Assembly: GCA_031404815.1 (NCBI GenBank)
Contig: JANNIH010000088.1
Coordinates: 1 to 64,000, forward strand
DNA: 64,000 nt
DNA from: DASYKS01 sp031404815
Lineage (GTDB): Bacteria; Acidobacteriota; Thermoanaerobaculia; Multivoradales; UBA5704
Direction of reading: 5' to 3'
Each line of letters starts with the position of its first letter. Position 1 is the first letter of the stretch. The position numbers and the translations under genes were made by a program. The notes beneath the pieces were generated by a model. It did not search any database. It had not been told where the DNA came from and saw nothing but the letters and a program-made list of their open reading frames with translations. Shown piece after piece: positions 14,820 to 26,038 of this stretch.

Positions 14820-15089
14820 CTACCGCGCCCCCTCGCCGGCACGGCGCGTCTCGATCTGCTCGACCACGCTCTCGAGATCGGGATAGCCGGCGCCAAAGCT
14901 CCGCGTGAACCAGTTCCCGCCGCGCTCGGCGATCTTTTCGCCGTCAACCCTCACTTCGAACTGACCGGTCTTGCCCGGCGTCTTCACCGCATCGATGCCC
15001 AACCGCTGCTTGATGAGGGCCGCGAGACCCGCGGCCTTGGCCTGGTTGCCCCCTCAGGTGGGGCAGTAGACGATCTCGACGACGTTCAT
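14820..15089 (-). CDS. SelW-like (Rdx family) selenoprotein with in-frame UGA
   Basis: Read from ATG at 15089 with the TGA at 15056-15054 taken as selenocysteine, the product is 89 residues: a beta strand MNVVEIVYCPTU with a CxxU redox motif at residues 9-12, then a helix, a GQFEVRVDGEKIAERGG strand-turn and FGAGYPD. This is the thioredoxin-like Rdx fold of SelW/SelT relatives. AGGAG lies seven bases before the start. Seventeen bases after the UGA is a hairpin with a GGTCT loop (see SECIS). Homology runs through the UGA, which argues against a normal stop. A standard gene caller would start at 15002 and lose the redox motif. Confidence 0.82.
15018..15036 (-). promoter_or_regulatory. Bacterial SECIS-like hairpin
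   Basis: On the complement, GGCCGCG and CGCGGCC form a perfect seven-base stem around a GGTCT loop, 17 bases after the UGA codon and inside the coding region. The E. coli fdhF SECIS has a GGUCU apical loop recognised by SelB, and bacterial SECIS elements lie at a similar distance downstream of UGA. The match is by eye. Confidence 0.75.
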
Positions 15090-15245
15090 TACTGCGCTCC
15101 TATAAGTCGCTCGGTTTAGTGGGTCGCTTCAACCTGTTCTTGGCAGTACAACTCCGACGATACGTCGGATGGCCTCAGACTGGAAGGGTCGCTGCGTGGT
15201 TGCCGCTCGGGTCAGTCGGCTTGTCTGGGGCGATTCCCGGTAAGC

Positions 15246-15539
15246 CTATGCCCCCGCAGGAGAAGCGTGCAGCCGCAGTCCGAGCGCCTTCACCACTCGG
15301 AGCACCGTGGCAAATTCGGGATTGCCTTCCGGGGAGAGCGCTTTATACAGGCTCTCGCGCCCGAGACCCGCCTCCCGGGAGATCTGAGTCATACCCTTCG
15401 CGCGAGCGATGTCGCCAAGGGCGGCGGCGATCAGTGCCGGGTCGTCCTCTTCGAGGGCGGCCTCCAGATAGGCCGCCATGTCTTCGTCGGTCTCGAGATG
15501 CTCTACGACATCCCACGGGCGTGTTTGTGTTTTTGCCAC
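15246..15539 (-). CDS. HigA-like addiction-module antitoxin (HTH), orphan
   Basis: The 97-residue protein has the N-terminal region of putative addiction-module antidotes (PWDVVEHLETDEDMAAYLEAAL), DPALIAAALGDIARAKGMTQ and a helix-turn-helix (ISREAGLGRESLYKALSPEG), ending in ALGLRLHA. The GTG at 15539 is preceded by GGAGGGAGGAG seven bases upstream. The HigB-type toxin that normally sits next to it is not found on either side. It may silence other toxins or be a remnant. Confidence 0.85.
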   Translation of the reverse strand: MAKTQTRPWDVVEHLETDEDMAAYLEAALEEDDPALIAAALGDIARAKGMTQISREAGLGRESLYKALSPEGNPEFATVLRVVKALGLRLHASPAGA

Positions 15540-15671
15540 TCTGAGACTCCTCCCTCCTCGGCGTTTCTGCACTTTCTTTGAGAATGCTCGGTCCAATTGT
15601 TATTCTCGCAGCATCCTGCAGCTGCTTCCTCCTTCTAGATGGCACTCTCGAGAGGTCGGTGCCCTTTTCGA

Positions 15672-16478
15672 TTAGCCCGGATGATCGCGCTTTGTGGCTA
15701 CCGAGCCAACGCGGTTGCTGATGATCAAAGCCTCGTTGTCCCGGGGCCGCTCTGGCCAATCTGAGTAAGGGGCGCCTGAAAGCGGTATCTGCAGCTCACT
15801 GGGATCGTTGGTGTTCTCGAGAGCCAGGGACCCGAGGCGGAAGCCCGGAGGTCTCGCCGGATCGGTGGTGACGAAAAACGCTAACGGAAAGAACTTCAAC
15901 AGGTCGCCGACGAGCGGTGATTCGTAGAGAGGCTTGACAATGGCTGTGACACCAAAGTTGCGAAGAATCACCTGCTTTCGACCCGCGCACGGCCAAACAT
16001 ACACACGGAGGTCGGCCGGCGGCGGCGATGGTGGATTTAAGAAATACGAACGCATGGCGCTCACAAGAGGGGCGCTCCGAACCGGCACTCGGTCGCGCTC
16101 CACAGCCGCAAGGAGGTGACCGACGACAGCCCGCGCCACTCTGTCCTGCATAGCCGTGACGCTAATGTTAGGAGGGAGCGTGAGGTCGTGTTGAAACTTA
16201 AGCCTAAGCCAAATAGAAACCTGCTCGGCAAACCTGATGAGGGCAGGGTCGTATATCGATCCAAGCAGCTCACCATTGCATTTTCTGCACAAGGTGGGGA
16301 AATGTCGGCTACGAAACTCTACCCTCGGGTGGCTAGAAATCTCGCCATCACGGCCTGTCAGGTAATCCTCCAGTTTTTGTATCAATATTTTATCAGGCGG
16401 AACTGTGCCCTGTGGGGGAACGTGATCCCGGGTGAGAGGGCCGACCACCCCGCAAATAGCGCAGGGGCCCGATTTCAA
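15672..16478 (-). CDS. HNH-like protein with paired CxxC motifs
   Basis: The 268-residue protein has an N-terminal CAIC at residues 6-9, LTRDHVPP with His19, and CRKCN at 64-68, the layout of an HNH/zinc-ribbon nuclease. The rest (about 70-268) is of mixed alpha/beta composition with no recognised family. The first in-frame start is TTG at 16478; an ATG at 16485 runs into a stop in another frame. Codon use is less GC-rich than in neighbours, which suggests acquisition. It lies among TA genes. Confidence 0.65.
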   Translation of the reverse strand: MKSGPCAICGVVGPLTRDHVPPQGTVPPDKILIQKLEDYLTGRDGEISSHPRVEFRSRHFPTLCRKCNGELLGSIYDPALIRFAEQVSIWLRLKFQHDLTLPPNISVTAMQDRVARAVVGHLLAAVERDRVPVRSAPLVSAMRSYFLNPPSPPPADLRVYVWPCAGRKQVILRNFGVTAIVKPLYESPLVGDLLKFFPLAFFVTTDPARPPGFRLGSLALENTNDPSELQIPLSGAPYSDWPERPRDNEALIISNRVGSVATKRDHPG

Positions 16479-16629
16479 CGTTTCATCCGGGCGACAAGCC
16501 TTCAGTGCAGAGTTAGCATCCGAGGATCTCCCGGGCCTCCGGTTGCGCTACGAACGACGAGCACGACCACGCCTCTCAAGCCATCGGAAATTGCACCGTT
16601 CATGTTTTCATCCACATACGACCTAAGAC

Positions 16630-16962
16630 TCAAGTCTTGAGTCCAAGGGCGCGAATCTTGGCGGCGATTGGAGAAGGGCCGTCCTGCAACCTGTATTCCT
16701 CCGCCAACCGCAGGCGTCGCTCCCGGTCGGAATCGACTTCCTCTTTGTGGTCCCAATAGTAGGTGAGCGCACCGTAGACCATGCCGAGCGTCAGATGTGG
16801 GAACTGGAAATGCAACTCCTCCGGGCTCCAGCCATAGGCTTCCTTGGAATCCACCAACTCGACGATCTTCATGGTCGTTCCCGCGATGTACGGCACGCCG
16901 TCGTCGTGAAACTCAACGTGTGGATAAGACGGAATCTCAGCCTTCAGCAGTGGTTGACTCAT
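16630..16962 (-). CDS. DUF433-like antitoxin
   Basis: The 110-residue protein has the DUF433 pattern GVPYIAGTTMKIVELVDSKE, then AYGWSPEELHFQFPHLTLGMVYGALTYYW, with a charged tail (DSDRERRLRLAEEYR). The longer C-terminus matches the DUF433 subclass found in multi-gene TA loci. It lies 24 bases downstream of a small unknown gene that is probably its partner. Confidence 0.82.
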   Translation of the reverse strand: MSQPLLKAEIPSYPHVEFHDDGVPYIAGTTMKIVELVDSKEAYGWSPEELHFQFPHLTLGMVYGALTYYWDHKEEVDSDRERRLRLAEEYRLQDGPSPIAAKIRALGLKT

Positions 16963-16986
16963 CGGAGTGACCCTCTGCGCGCGAGC

Positions 16987-17268
16987 TTAGAAGCCGGCGA
17001 CCGGAACGGCACGAAGGCCCATGTGCCCGAGGTGATAGGCCGCCGAATGACCGACCCTGAGGATATAGAAGGCGCCGTCGAGATGCTTCGCCCGAGCTCG
17101 CTTGACGGCGGCGAGCTGATCGCGGTCCATCTCGTAATCCCCTGTCTCAATATCCAGCACGAGAAAACTTCCTCGGGCGCTGCCAGGTAGAGAACCTCGA
17201 ATGTCGCGCTCGTAAAGAATCTGGCCGCGCTCGGCGATCTCGTCACTGAAGTAGCGTGGATGCGCCAT
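16987..17268 (-). CDS. Small hypothetical partner of the DUF433 gene
   Basis: The 93-residue protein starts MAHPRYFSDEIAERG and carries SFLVLDIETGDYEMDRDQLAAV and the C-terminal phrase RVGHSAAYHLGHMG. The pattern is a compact alpha/beta protein of a family that I cannot name, seen next to DUF433 genes. By position it may be a toxin or a second antitoxin-like factor. The ATG at 17268 (GGAGG upstream) is preferred over 17295. Confidence 0.6.
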   Translation of the reverse strand: MAHPRYFSDEIAERGQILYERDIRGSLPGSARGSFLVLDIETGDYEMDRDQLAAVKRARAKHLDGAFYILRVGHSAAYHLGHMGLRAVPVAGF

Positions 17269-17362
17269 GGTCCACCTCCGAGTTGATCCTAGCATCGCGC
17301 CCTGGAAACGCTGTCAATAGCAGGACGACGAATTCGAGCTGGCACCTACAAGACGGAGCTCC

Positions 17363-17866
17363 CTACGGCACTTGCTGCAGCAGGGAGTGGACGTAGGCAC
17401 GAAACCCTCGCCCGACGTGGAGCGAACTCTGGTTCAGGAGCTGATCGACATGCCGAACAAGCTCCTGACGCCCAAAACGTCCCTCTGAATACGCCCTGAC
17501 CAAGATTCCGAACGAGCCGGCGACCGGGAGATGGCGGGTTTCGAGAGCGACCCTCAAGGCAAGATCGTCCGTCAGCGTCATGATCCTCTCCGGCCGTTGG
17601 CTCTCGGCGACGAACAGCACGGCAAGATCTGTCTGCTGTAGATGAGGAGCCGAGAATCTCAAGCCTTCGATCGCAGCGGTATCGACTTCGAAGGTTCGCC
17701 AAGAAATCCCCGCCGCCTTGAGATCCGCGAGTTCGATTCCACGTACGTCGAGCTCAGCCACAACCCGATCCGGAAGACGCAGAAGATCAAAAATATCGAG
17801 GCGATGTAGACAACCGATCTCGTGGAGGTGGAGGACAGGTCCCGTATCGGCGATCGCCTCAGGCAC
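17363..17866 (-). CDS. PIN-domain (DUF3368-like) toxin
   Basis: The 167-residue protein begins with the PIN signature IADTGPVLHLHEIG (Asp7) and has the mid-domain acidic residues in QQTDLAVLFVAE and a late strand with IMTLTDDLALR. This is the DUF3368 kind of PIN ribonuclease, the toxin of a type II pair. Its start overlaps the end of the upstream antitoxin gene by eight bases. Confidence 0.82.
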   Translation of the reverse strand: MPEAIADTGPVLHLHEIGCLHRLDIFDLLRLPDRVVAELDVRGIELADLKAAGISWRTFEVDTAAIEGLRFSAPHLQQTDLAVLFVAESQRPERIMTLTDDLALRVALETRHLPVAGSFGILVRAYSEGRFGRQELVRHVDQLLNQSSLHVGRGFRAYVHSLLQQVP

Positions 17867-18113
17867 CCTTCAAGCCCCACGCGAGGTCGTTCTCGAAGGC
17901 AGCCCGCTGCTGTTCGATCTCTCGGAGCCGATCCGCCCCGATCTCGTCGAGCATCCAGGCGCGCGGCACCTCCCCCGCGAGGAACGCCTGTACGAGTGCA
18001 TCTTGATAGATCGACGCGAGACCCGCCCGTAGAGCTTCGGCCAGTACCTCGGCTTCCCCCCGGCCCTGATGGGCGACGACGAAGTCAATTTGCTCGGCGA
18101 GCGATCGCGACAT
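17859..18113 (-). CDS. Ribbon-helix-helix-like antitoxin of the PIN toxin
   Basis: The 84-residue protein has a short beta strand, EAEVLAEALRAGLASIYQDAL and a helix ending RLREIEQQRAAFENDLAWGLKG. It is a DNA-binding antitoxin type seen upstream of DUF3368 genes. ATG at 18113. It overlaps the toxin by eight bases, so the two are coupled. Confidence 0.7.
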   Translation of the reverse strand: MSRSLAEQIDFVVAHQGRGEAEVLAEALRAGLASIYQDALVQAFLAGEVPRAWMLDEIGADRLREIEQQRAAFENDLAWGLKGA

Positions 18114-18237
18114 GGTCACTGGATTATACCTCGGTACCTGGGCACGGGGCGGGGACTTCAAATGGAGCGAGAGGTGCGCGTGGACAATCGGGGTTAAAGG
18201 GGCGACGTCCAAGCCCGGTCGGGCCGGTCGGGCGCCG

Positions 18238-18720
18238 CTACGACGCCACCACCACCTCTTCCTTTACCACCCCCTCCCCCAACGCCTTCTTCGACAGCGC
18301 CTTGACCATCTGAAGCATCGCCATCAAGCCCATCGACTTGCCCATCGAGAGCTCTTGGCCGTAGACGTCGTAGACCAGGTCGGTGGGAAGTGCTGCGATC
18401 TGTTCGAGCGGTTGGCCGGAGAGGCTTTCGCGGAGGACGGCGGCGAACGACTTGGCGGAGATGCCTTGGGGGTTTTCGACCGCGAAATGAAAATCGAGCC
18501 GGCCGTCGGGGCGGCGCTCGGCCCAGACGTAGGCTTCGGATTCGCAGGCGGGGACCCGGTCGTCGCACGAGAACGGGCGCACGGCCACGCGGGGCGGTAC
18601 ATCGACGAACCGATCGGACAGATCGATCAGCAGCTGGATCCGGTCGGCCCGGTCGGGCATCAGGGCCAGCAGATCCAGGGTTTCGGCGAGTTTCGGCGGG
18701 AGGGTCGCGGTTTCGGCCAT
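18238..18720 (-). CDS. sufE: SufE-family cysteine desulfuration protein
   Basis: The 160-residue protein contains CDDRVPACESEAYVW, where Cys59 is the persulfide-accepting residue of SufE, then GISAKSFAAVLRESLSGQP and a C-terminal helix. SufE takes sulfur from the desulfurase SufS for iron-sulfur cluster assembly. No sufS, sufB or sufC gene is near; the next gene upstream is a rhodanese-type sulfurtransferase, so a shared sulfur-trafficking role is likely. Confidence 0.88.
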   Translation of the reverse strand: MAETATLPPKLAETLDLLALMPDRADRIQLLIDLSDRFVDVPPRVAVRPFSCDDRVPACESEAYVWAERRPDGRLDFHFAVENPQGISAKSFAAVLRESLSGQPLEQIAALPTDLVYDVYGQELSMGKSMGLMAMLQMVKALSKKALGEGVVKEEVVVAS

Positions 18721-18809
18721 CGGAAAGCTCCGGAGAGATCACGGCCCGGGTGGTCAGGCACCCGGGCCGCAGGGAACGATCGAAGGAAAGAGCGGTGGAA
18801 CGGTGCGCG

Positions 18810-19670
18810 CTACTTTTCGATCGGCACGCCGACCAGGTTGCCCCACTCGGTCCAGCTGCCATCATAGTTGCGCACCTGGGGGTAGCCCAAGAGGTAGCTC
18901 AAGACGAACCAGGTGTGGCTGCTCCGCTCGCCGATCCGGCAGTAGGCGATCACGTCGTCGCCGGGGGCCAAGCCCGCCTCGCCTTCGTAGATCGAGCGCA
19001 GGTCGTTCGCCGTCTTGAATGTCCCGTTCTCGGCGACCGCGCGCGCCCAGGGCACGCTCTTGGCGCCCGGGATATGGCCGCCGCGCAGGGCGCCCTCGTT
19101 CGGGTAGTCCGGCATGTGCATCCGCTCACCGGTGTACTCCTGCGGGCTCCGGACGTCGATCAGCTTGCCCTTCTTCTCCACGTGGGCGAGCACCTGATCG
19201 CGATAGGCGCGGAGCACCTCGTCGTTCCTCGGCGGGGCCTGATAGTGCGATTCCGGGTAGTGGGGCACCTCGCGGGTCACTTCGCGCCCTTCGGCGGCCC
19301 ACTTCGCCCGGCCGCCGTCCATGATCTTCGCCTGGGTGTGGCCGAACAGTTGGAACACCCAGAAGGCGTAGGTCGCCCACCAGTTGTTCTTGTCGCCGTA
19401 GATCACCAGCGTGGTGTCGCGCGAGGCTCCGATCCGACGCATCAGGGCCGAGAAGCCCTCCTGGTCGAGATAGTCGCGGCGCACCGGGTCGTTCAAGTCG
19501 CGGGTCCAGTCGACCTCGACCGCTCCCGGGACGTGACCGCTCGGGTAGAGCAGCGGGTCCTCGTTCGATTCGATGATCCGGACGTTCGGATCGGAACGGT
19601 GCTCGGCCACCCACTCGGTCGAGACCAGCACCTCGGGCTTGACGTATCCGCGGCTCTCGATATCGCTCAC
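18810..19670 (-). CDS. Thiosulfate sulfurtransferase (two rhodanese domains)
   Basis: The 286-residue protein has two rhodanese domains. The N-terminal one (about 15-140) is inactive-looking; the C-terminal one holds the active-site loop AYCRIGERSSHTW with the catalytic Cys, the same loop as in mycobacterial SseA/CysA. It moves sulfane sulfur from thiosulfate to a thiol acceptor. The GTG at 19670 follows AAAAGGAG by seven bases. It lies 89 bases upstream of sufE on the same strand. Confidence 0.92.
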   Translation of the reverse strand: MSDIESRGYVKPEVLVSTEWVAEHRSDPNVRIIESNEDPLLYPSGHVPGAVEVDWTRDLNDPVRRDYLDQEGFSALMRRIGASRDTTLVIYGDKNNWWATYAFWVFQLFGHTQAKIMDGGRAKWAAEGREVTREVPHYPESHYQAPPRNDEVLRAYRDQVLAHVEKKGKLIDVRSPQEYTGERMHMPDYPNEGALRGGHIPGAKSVPWARAVAENGTFKTANDLRSIYEGEAGLAPGDDVIAYCRIGERSSHTWFVLSYLLGYPQVRNYDGSWTEWGNLVGVPIEK

Positions 19671-19693
19671 CTTGCGGCTCCTTTTTTGCGTTC

Positions 19694-19717
19694 GAGGTCG
19701 GCGTCGCCGCCGACCTC
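19694..19717. terminator. Perfect 10-bp hairpin upstream of the rhodanese gene
   Basis: GAGGTCGGCG pairs exactly with CGCCGACCTC around TCGC. It lies between the thioredoxin gene stop (19848) and the rhodanese start. There is no T-run on the leftward side, where AAAAAAGGAG follows instead. It may act as a terminator or as a leader hairpin. Confidence 0.5.
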
Positions 19718-19847
19718 TGATATTTGTGATCGAAGTTATCATCATTCTGTTCGAGCGTCCAGAAGCCCGGCGGGTTTCATCCGAAATGCTCCTTAGCGCG
19801 AAGATCTCCGAGACTCTGGAACGGACCCGTGCCGGCCGGCCCGCCGA

Positions 19848-20684
19848 TCAGCCTTTCTTGCCGGCGAGCAATCCGGCGAGAGCGGTCTCCGGCGCCGACC
19901 AATCCGCGGCATTCAGGCGGCCGATCTCTTTGCCGTTCAGATAGACCACACCGGTCGGTACCGAGCGGATGCCGAACTTCTTCGAATCGGCATCGGCAAG
20001 CCCTTTGGCCAGACCGAAATACTCGATCTGAACCTTGGAGCCCACCAGCTGCTCTTCCACCTTGAGCAGGAAGGGCACGTGCTCCTTGCAGTGGGGGCAC
20101 CAGGAGCCGAAGTAGACCCGAACCCGGACCGGCTGGGCCTGCTTGCGCAGCTGTTGGACCGCCTTGTCGTTCGGCTTATAGGCCTTCGCCTTCCGCGCGT
20201 ATTCCGGGCTGTAGGTGGTGAGGTCGCCCGCTTTCTTGAGCCCGAGCAGAGACGGACGCGGTTGGAGCACCGCGGAGCGCCCTTCGGTCTTGAACCGAAC
20301 CTCCTCGCCCACCACCTGAAAATTACCCTGCGGCAGAAGCGCCGCGTCGGCCATCAGGTCGACGGTGCCGTCCGGCCGCTTCAAGATCTTCATCAACTGG
20401 ACGGTCTGCACCGACCCTTCCCGCGGCGACAAGAGAACCGGCGAGGGGAGCGCGGAGGAGAGGATCAGGAACGCCGGCACGCCGGAAGGGAGTGCGTAGA
20501 TCTCGGCGGCCGGTTGCAGCTTGCTGCCGACCACCAGCTGAAAGTCCCCCGACCGTTCGAAACCGCGCAGGAAGGCGTCGGCACCGGCCTGGGCGACCGC
20601 GGACGTACCGCCAAAACCGCCCGCTAGAAGGGCGCCGAGGGCGACGCCGAGGAGACCGAAGCGCAGGGTGCGTGAGTGCATCAT
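19848..20684 (-). CDS. Secreted thioredoxin-fold protein (CPHC)
   Basis: The 278-residue protein has a signal peptide (LGVALGALLAGGFGGTSAVAQA), an N-terminal domain of unknown type (about 35-170) and a C-terminal thioredoxin domain with VRVYFGSWCPHCKEH and the cis-Pro strand FGIRSVPTGVVYLNG. The CPHC active site is of the DsbA type, so it is probably a periplasmic disulfide exchanger. ATG-ATG at 20684/20681; AAAGG lies upstream. It follows the MauE-like gene by 49 bases. Confidence 0.8.
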   Translation of the reverse strand: MMHSRTLRFGLLGVALGALLAGGFGGTSAVAQAGADAFLRGFERSGDFQLVVGSKLQPAAEIYALPSGVPAFLILSSALPSPVLLSPREGSVQTVQLMKILKRPDGTVDLMADAALLPQGNFQVVGEEVRFKTEGRSAVLQPRPSLLGLKKAGDLTTYSPEYARKAKAYKPNDKAVQQLRKQAQPVRVRVYFGSWCPHCKEHVPFLLKVEEQLVGSKVQIEYFGLAKGLADADSKKFGIRSVPTGVVYLNGKEIGRLNAADWSAPETALAGLLAGKKG

Positions 20685-20733
20685 CTGTGGGTTACCTTTC
20701 GAAAAGGGCTGAGGTGCGATGAAACGCTCGCAG

Positions 20734-21771
20734 CTATCTTGAGGGTGAGGAGGTCGGACCACCGAGCGCCGAGCGGATCTCGACCTCGGTCGAGAAGGTC
20801 CGGACCACCCGTCCGTCCCGAACCTCGAAGGCGCGCGGCAACCGGCGATAGAGCGGACGCAGCAGAGCGGGCGGTGCCTCGTGGATTTCGAACGCCGGAC
20901 CGAATTTCCAGAAGAACGAGGTCTTGACCTCGGTGGCCGAGCCGGTGACGACGACCAGGGGGCGAGCCGCCCGGCTTTCGGCTTGGCTTTCGGCCTGGCT
21001 CTCAGCATACCGGTTGAACTCGGGAACCAGAGCGGTGAACACCGCGCCGTCGAGATCCGCCAGCACGACGAGAGTATCGCCCTTGGCGAGACCCGGCACC
21101 AGCGCTGCGAGGCAGACCGCCTCCGGGCCAACGCCCGCGCAGATGTCGGAAGTCAGGGCGCCGGGCGCAAGACGAGTCGCGAGGTCATCCAGCGGCAGAT
21201 CGGCCGCCTTCGCGCCGAACGCGACCACGGCGCCGGTCGCGAGCGCCACGGCCGCGAAACGCTTGGCAGGAAAACGGCCGCCCCGCGGCCGGCCGAGGAA
21301 CGCGAGCCCGAGCGGCGGCACCAGCATCAACAGGTCCTGCCAGAACGCCTCCGCCGGAGTTCGTTGGACCAAGTTGCCGAAACAGCCGCACGCCGCTGCG
21401 GCCGGCTCCTCGCCGGAGAGCGAGCGGGCGTAGCCGCGGGCGGTCAAGAACACGAAAAAGGCGACCAGAAGGGCGCTCGGGATCAACACCCAGAGCCGAC
21501 GCATTCCGAGCAGCAGCGCGAGCCCGACCGCCACCTCCAGCCCCAGACCGATCAGCGCGACCGTCTTGGCGGAGAAAACGATCTCGAGCCCTTCCGCCCG
21601 GATCTGCTCGGCGAACGAGTCGGGGTCGAGCGCTTTGGCCCCCGCCGCGACGAGCAGGACGAGACCGAGCACGGCCGCGCCGAACAGGCCCAATGCGCGG
21701 CGCCAGGGTGCCGGCAGGGCGCCTTTTGAAGAGGAGGAAGCGAGGGGCGCGGACGCGTCGGTGAGTTCCAT
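20734..21771 (-). CDS. MauE/DoxX-like membrane protein with C-terminal periplasmic domain
   Basis: The first 160 residues have four membrane helices with the MauE pattern (LVAAGAKALDPDSFAEQI; a Cys pair ACGCFGN in the third loop; FWQDLLMLVPPLGLAFLG). MauE-type proteins support disulfide formation in periplasmic enzymes, usually with a thioredoxin-like partner, which is here the next gene. The C-terminal 150 residues contain Cys residues and LVVLADLDGAVFTALVPEF. The first 12 or so residues (MELTDASAPLAS) resemble a translated copy of the genome's repeat element, so the true start may be downstream. Confidence 0.7.
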   Translation of the reverse strand: MELTDASAPLASSSSKGALPAPWRRALGLFGAAVLGLVLLVAAGAKALDPDSFAEQIRAEGLEIVFSAKTVALIGLGLEVAVGLALLLGMRRLWVLIPSALLVAFFVFLTARGYARSLSGEEPAAAACGCFGNLVQRTPAEAFWQDLLMLVPPLGLAFLGRPRGGRFPAKRFAAVALATGAVVAFGAKAADLPLDDLATRLAPGALTSDICAGVGPEAVCLAALVPGLAKGDTLVVLADLDGAVFTALVPEFNRYAESQAESQAESRAARPLVVVTGSATEVKTSFFWKFGPAFEIHEAPPALLRPLYRRLPRAFEVRDGRVVRTFSTEVEIRSALGGPTSSPSR

Positions 21772-21857
21772 ACGGCGACGATCCTATGCAGCAGGTCCAA
21801 CGAACCGCAACTGTTCGGGGCGACGGAGAGGGGCTTTAGGCCAAGCCTGCGGCTCCG

Positions 21858-22316
21858 CTAGCCGCGCAATCGATCGGTGAAACGCTGCCAGAGGCTCGGT
21901 TCCGCGTCCATCTCGCGGGTGGCGCCGGCCTCTCCTGGGTCGAGATCGGCAGCCGGATCGGCGTCCGGGTCGTTGGTGACCGTTCCCGGAAACGACGTCT
22001 CGACCGGTGCCCCTGCGCAGAGCATCAGGTCGAAGTTGCCGATCGCGAGCCGATCGCCTTCGACCAGCTCGCGCTCTTCCAAGATCCGCTCGCCGTTGAC
22101 GAAGGTACCGTTGCTCGACCGCAGATCTTGGACGAACACCCGGCCGGCGCGGATCGTGACGAGGGCATGCACCCGGCTGATGCAGGGATCGGCCAACACG
22201 ATGCCGCAGCCGCGGCTCCGGCCTAGGTTGAGCTCCCCTTCGAACAGGGCGACCGACCTGCCGGGAAGATCGAACCGCCAAACGCTGGGCGAGGGATCGG
22301 CCGCCAGCGCACTCAC
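21858..22316 (-). CDS. FHA-domain protein
   Basis: The 152-residue protein has a forkhead-associated domain at about 25-100: LNLGRSRGCGIVL, ISRVHALV and the loop DLRSSNGTFVNGERI, which together bind phosphothreonine. The C-terminal 50 residues are acidic and disordered, ending SLWQRFTDRLRG. The start codon is GTG at 22316. It may read Ser/Thr kinase signalling; no kinase gene is in the window. Confidence 0.9.
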   Translation of the reverse strand: MSALAADPSPSVWRFDLPGRSVALFEGELNLGRSRGCGIVLADPCISRVHALVTIRAGRVFVQDLRSSNGTFVNGERILEERELVEGDRLAIGNFDLMLCAGAPVETSFPGTVTNDPDADPAADLDPGEAGATREMDAEPSLWQRFTDRLRG

Positions 22317-22411
22317 GTCACACCTCGAACCCTTGAGAGCATGATGAAAGTGTACTCCGTTTCAGTCCGCAAGGGTAGTCTGCTATTTCGGTCTTGCCAT
22401 CCGTCTTCAAC

Positions 22412-25321
<2,910 letters not shown>

Positions 25322-25688
25322 TCGGATCGTTAGTCTCACCACGGCTTGAAAGGCCGCGGAGGGAGAACAGGGAATGGTAGCGGATGCTTCCCCGGTGCCC
25401 TACTACTACTCGATCAAACCGTGCGACCTCGCCTGTTCGATGGAGGCTGCGACCAGGGCGCGGAAGGCCGCGGGCCGAAATAGCGAACCGCCGTACTTTT
25501 TAACGATCTCTCGGGCGGACTTGCTGAGAAGACCGACTTGGGGTCCGCTTCGAACATTCGGGCAATTTCACTGGCCGTTCCCCTCGTCAAACGGATCTTG
25601 CCGGTTCGAAGAGGGTAAACACGCCTTTCGCCTTCTGTTGCCGTGGGGGGCCGACACTCTGCGCCGACTCGTTCGCATAAATGAGGTG
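25322..25688. other. Intergenic stretch with TA debris
   Basis: No intact gene is seen. On the complement, the frame ending at a TAG near 25411 reads SAREIVKKYGGSLFRPAAFR and RALVAASIEQARSHGLIE, a plausible C-terminal gene fragment without a start. A truncated vapC follows on the plus strand. Confidence 0.35.
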
Positions 25689-25913
25689 ACTCCGAACCGC
25701 GCCCGCCAAGCTCTGGAAGATCTGGCGGGCCTGCCTCTCGAAGGCTACTCCCACGACGTTCTGATCTCTCGGGTGTGGGCACTCCGGGAAAATCTCACCG
25801 CCTACGACGCCGCGTACGTCGCACTGGCCGAGATCCTCGAAGCGACCCTCCTCACGTGTGACGGCCGCATCCGCCGCGCGCCGGGCCACTCCGCGCGAGT
25901 CGAGGTGTTCTGA
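25689..25913 (+). pseudogene. Truncated vapC (C-terminal part of PIN toxin)
   Basis: The last 75 residues of an open frame match the C-terminal half of a VapC PIN ribonuclease: VWALRENLTAYDAAYVALAE with the conserved acidic cluster, then ATLLTCDGRIRRAPGH. The N-terminal half with the first catalytic Asp is missing, and sequence upstream in the same frame shows no PIN similarity. No vapB is next to it. Confidence 0.75.
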
Positions 25914-26018
25914 AGCTGGGAGGAGGTTACACCCCGGCATTGGGACTACCTGCTGGAGCGGCCGGACGGCTGTCAACGGCGACCAGAAACGGCGCGTTGA
26001 TTTGAAGCAACATCATCC

Positions 26019-26035
26019 GCGCGCCGTAGGCGCGC
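26019..26035. terminator. GC-rich hairpin after hslO
   Basis: GCGCGCC-GTA-GGCGCGC, a perfect seven-base stem, begins three bases past the hslO stop on the leftward strand. There is no T-run. Confidence 0.45.
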
Positions 26036-26038
26036 CCC

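Noticed and set aside
14820..15002. 60-residue hypothetical protein starting at 15002
   Set aside because: It lacks the redox strand; homology and SECIS support reading through UGA from 15089.
14820..15089. Pseudogene with nonsense mutation
   Set aside because: A Cys-to-stop change would not explain the GGUCU-loop hairpin at SECIS distance; frame after UGA is fully conserved.
18390..19796. 468-codon rightward ORF
   Set aside because: Shadow of sufE and the rhodanese gene.
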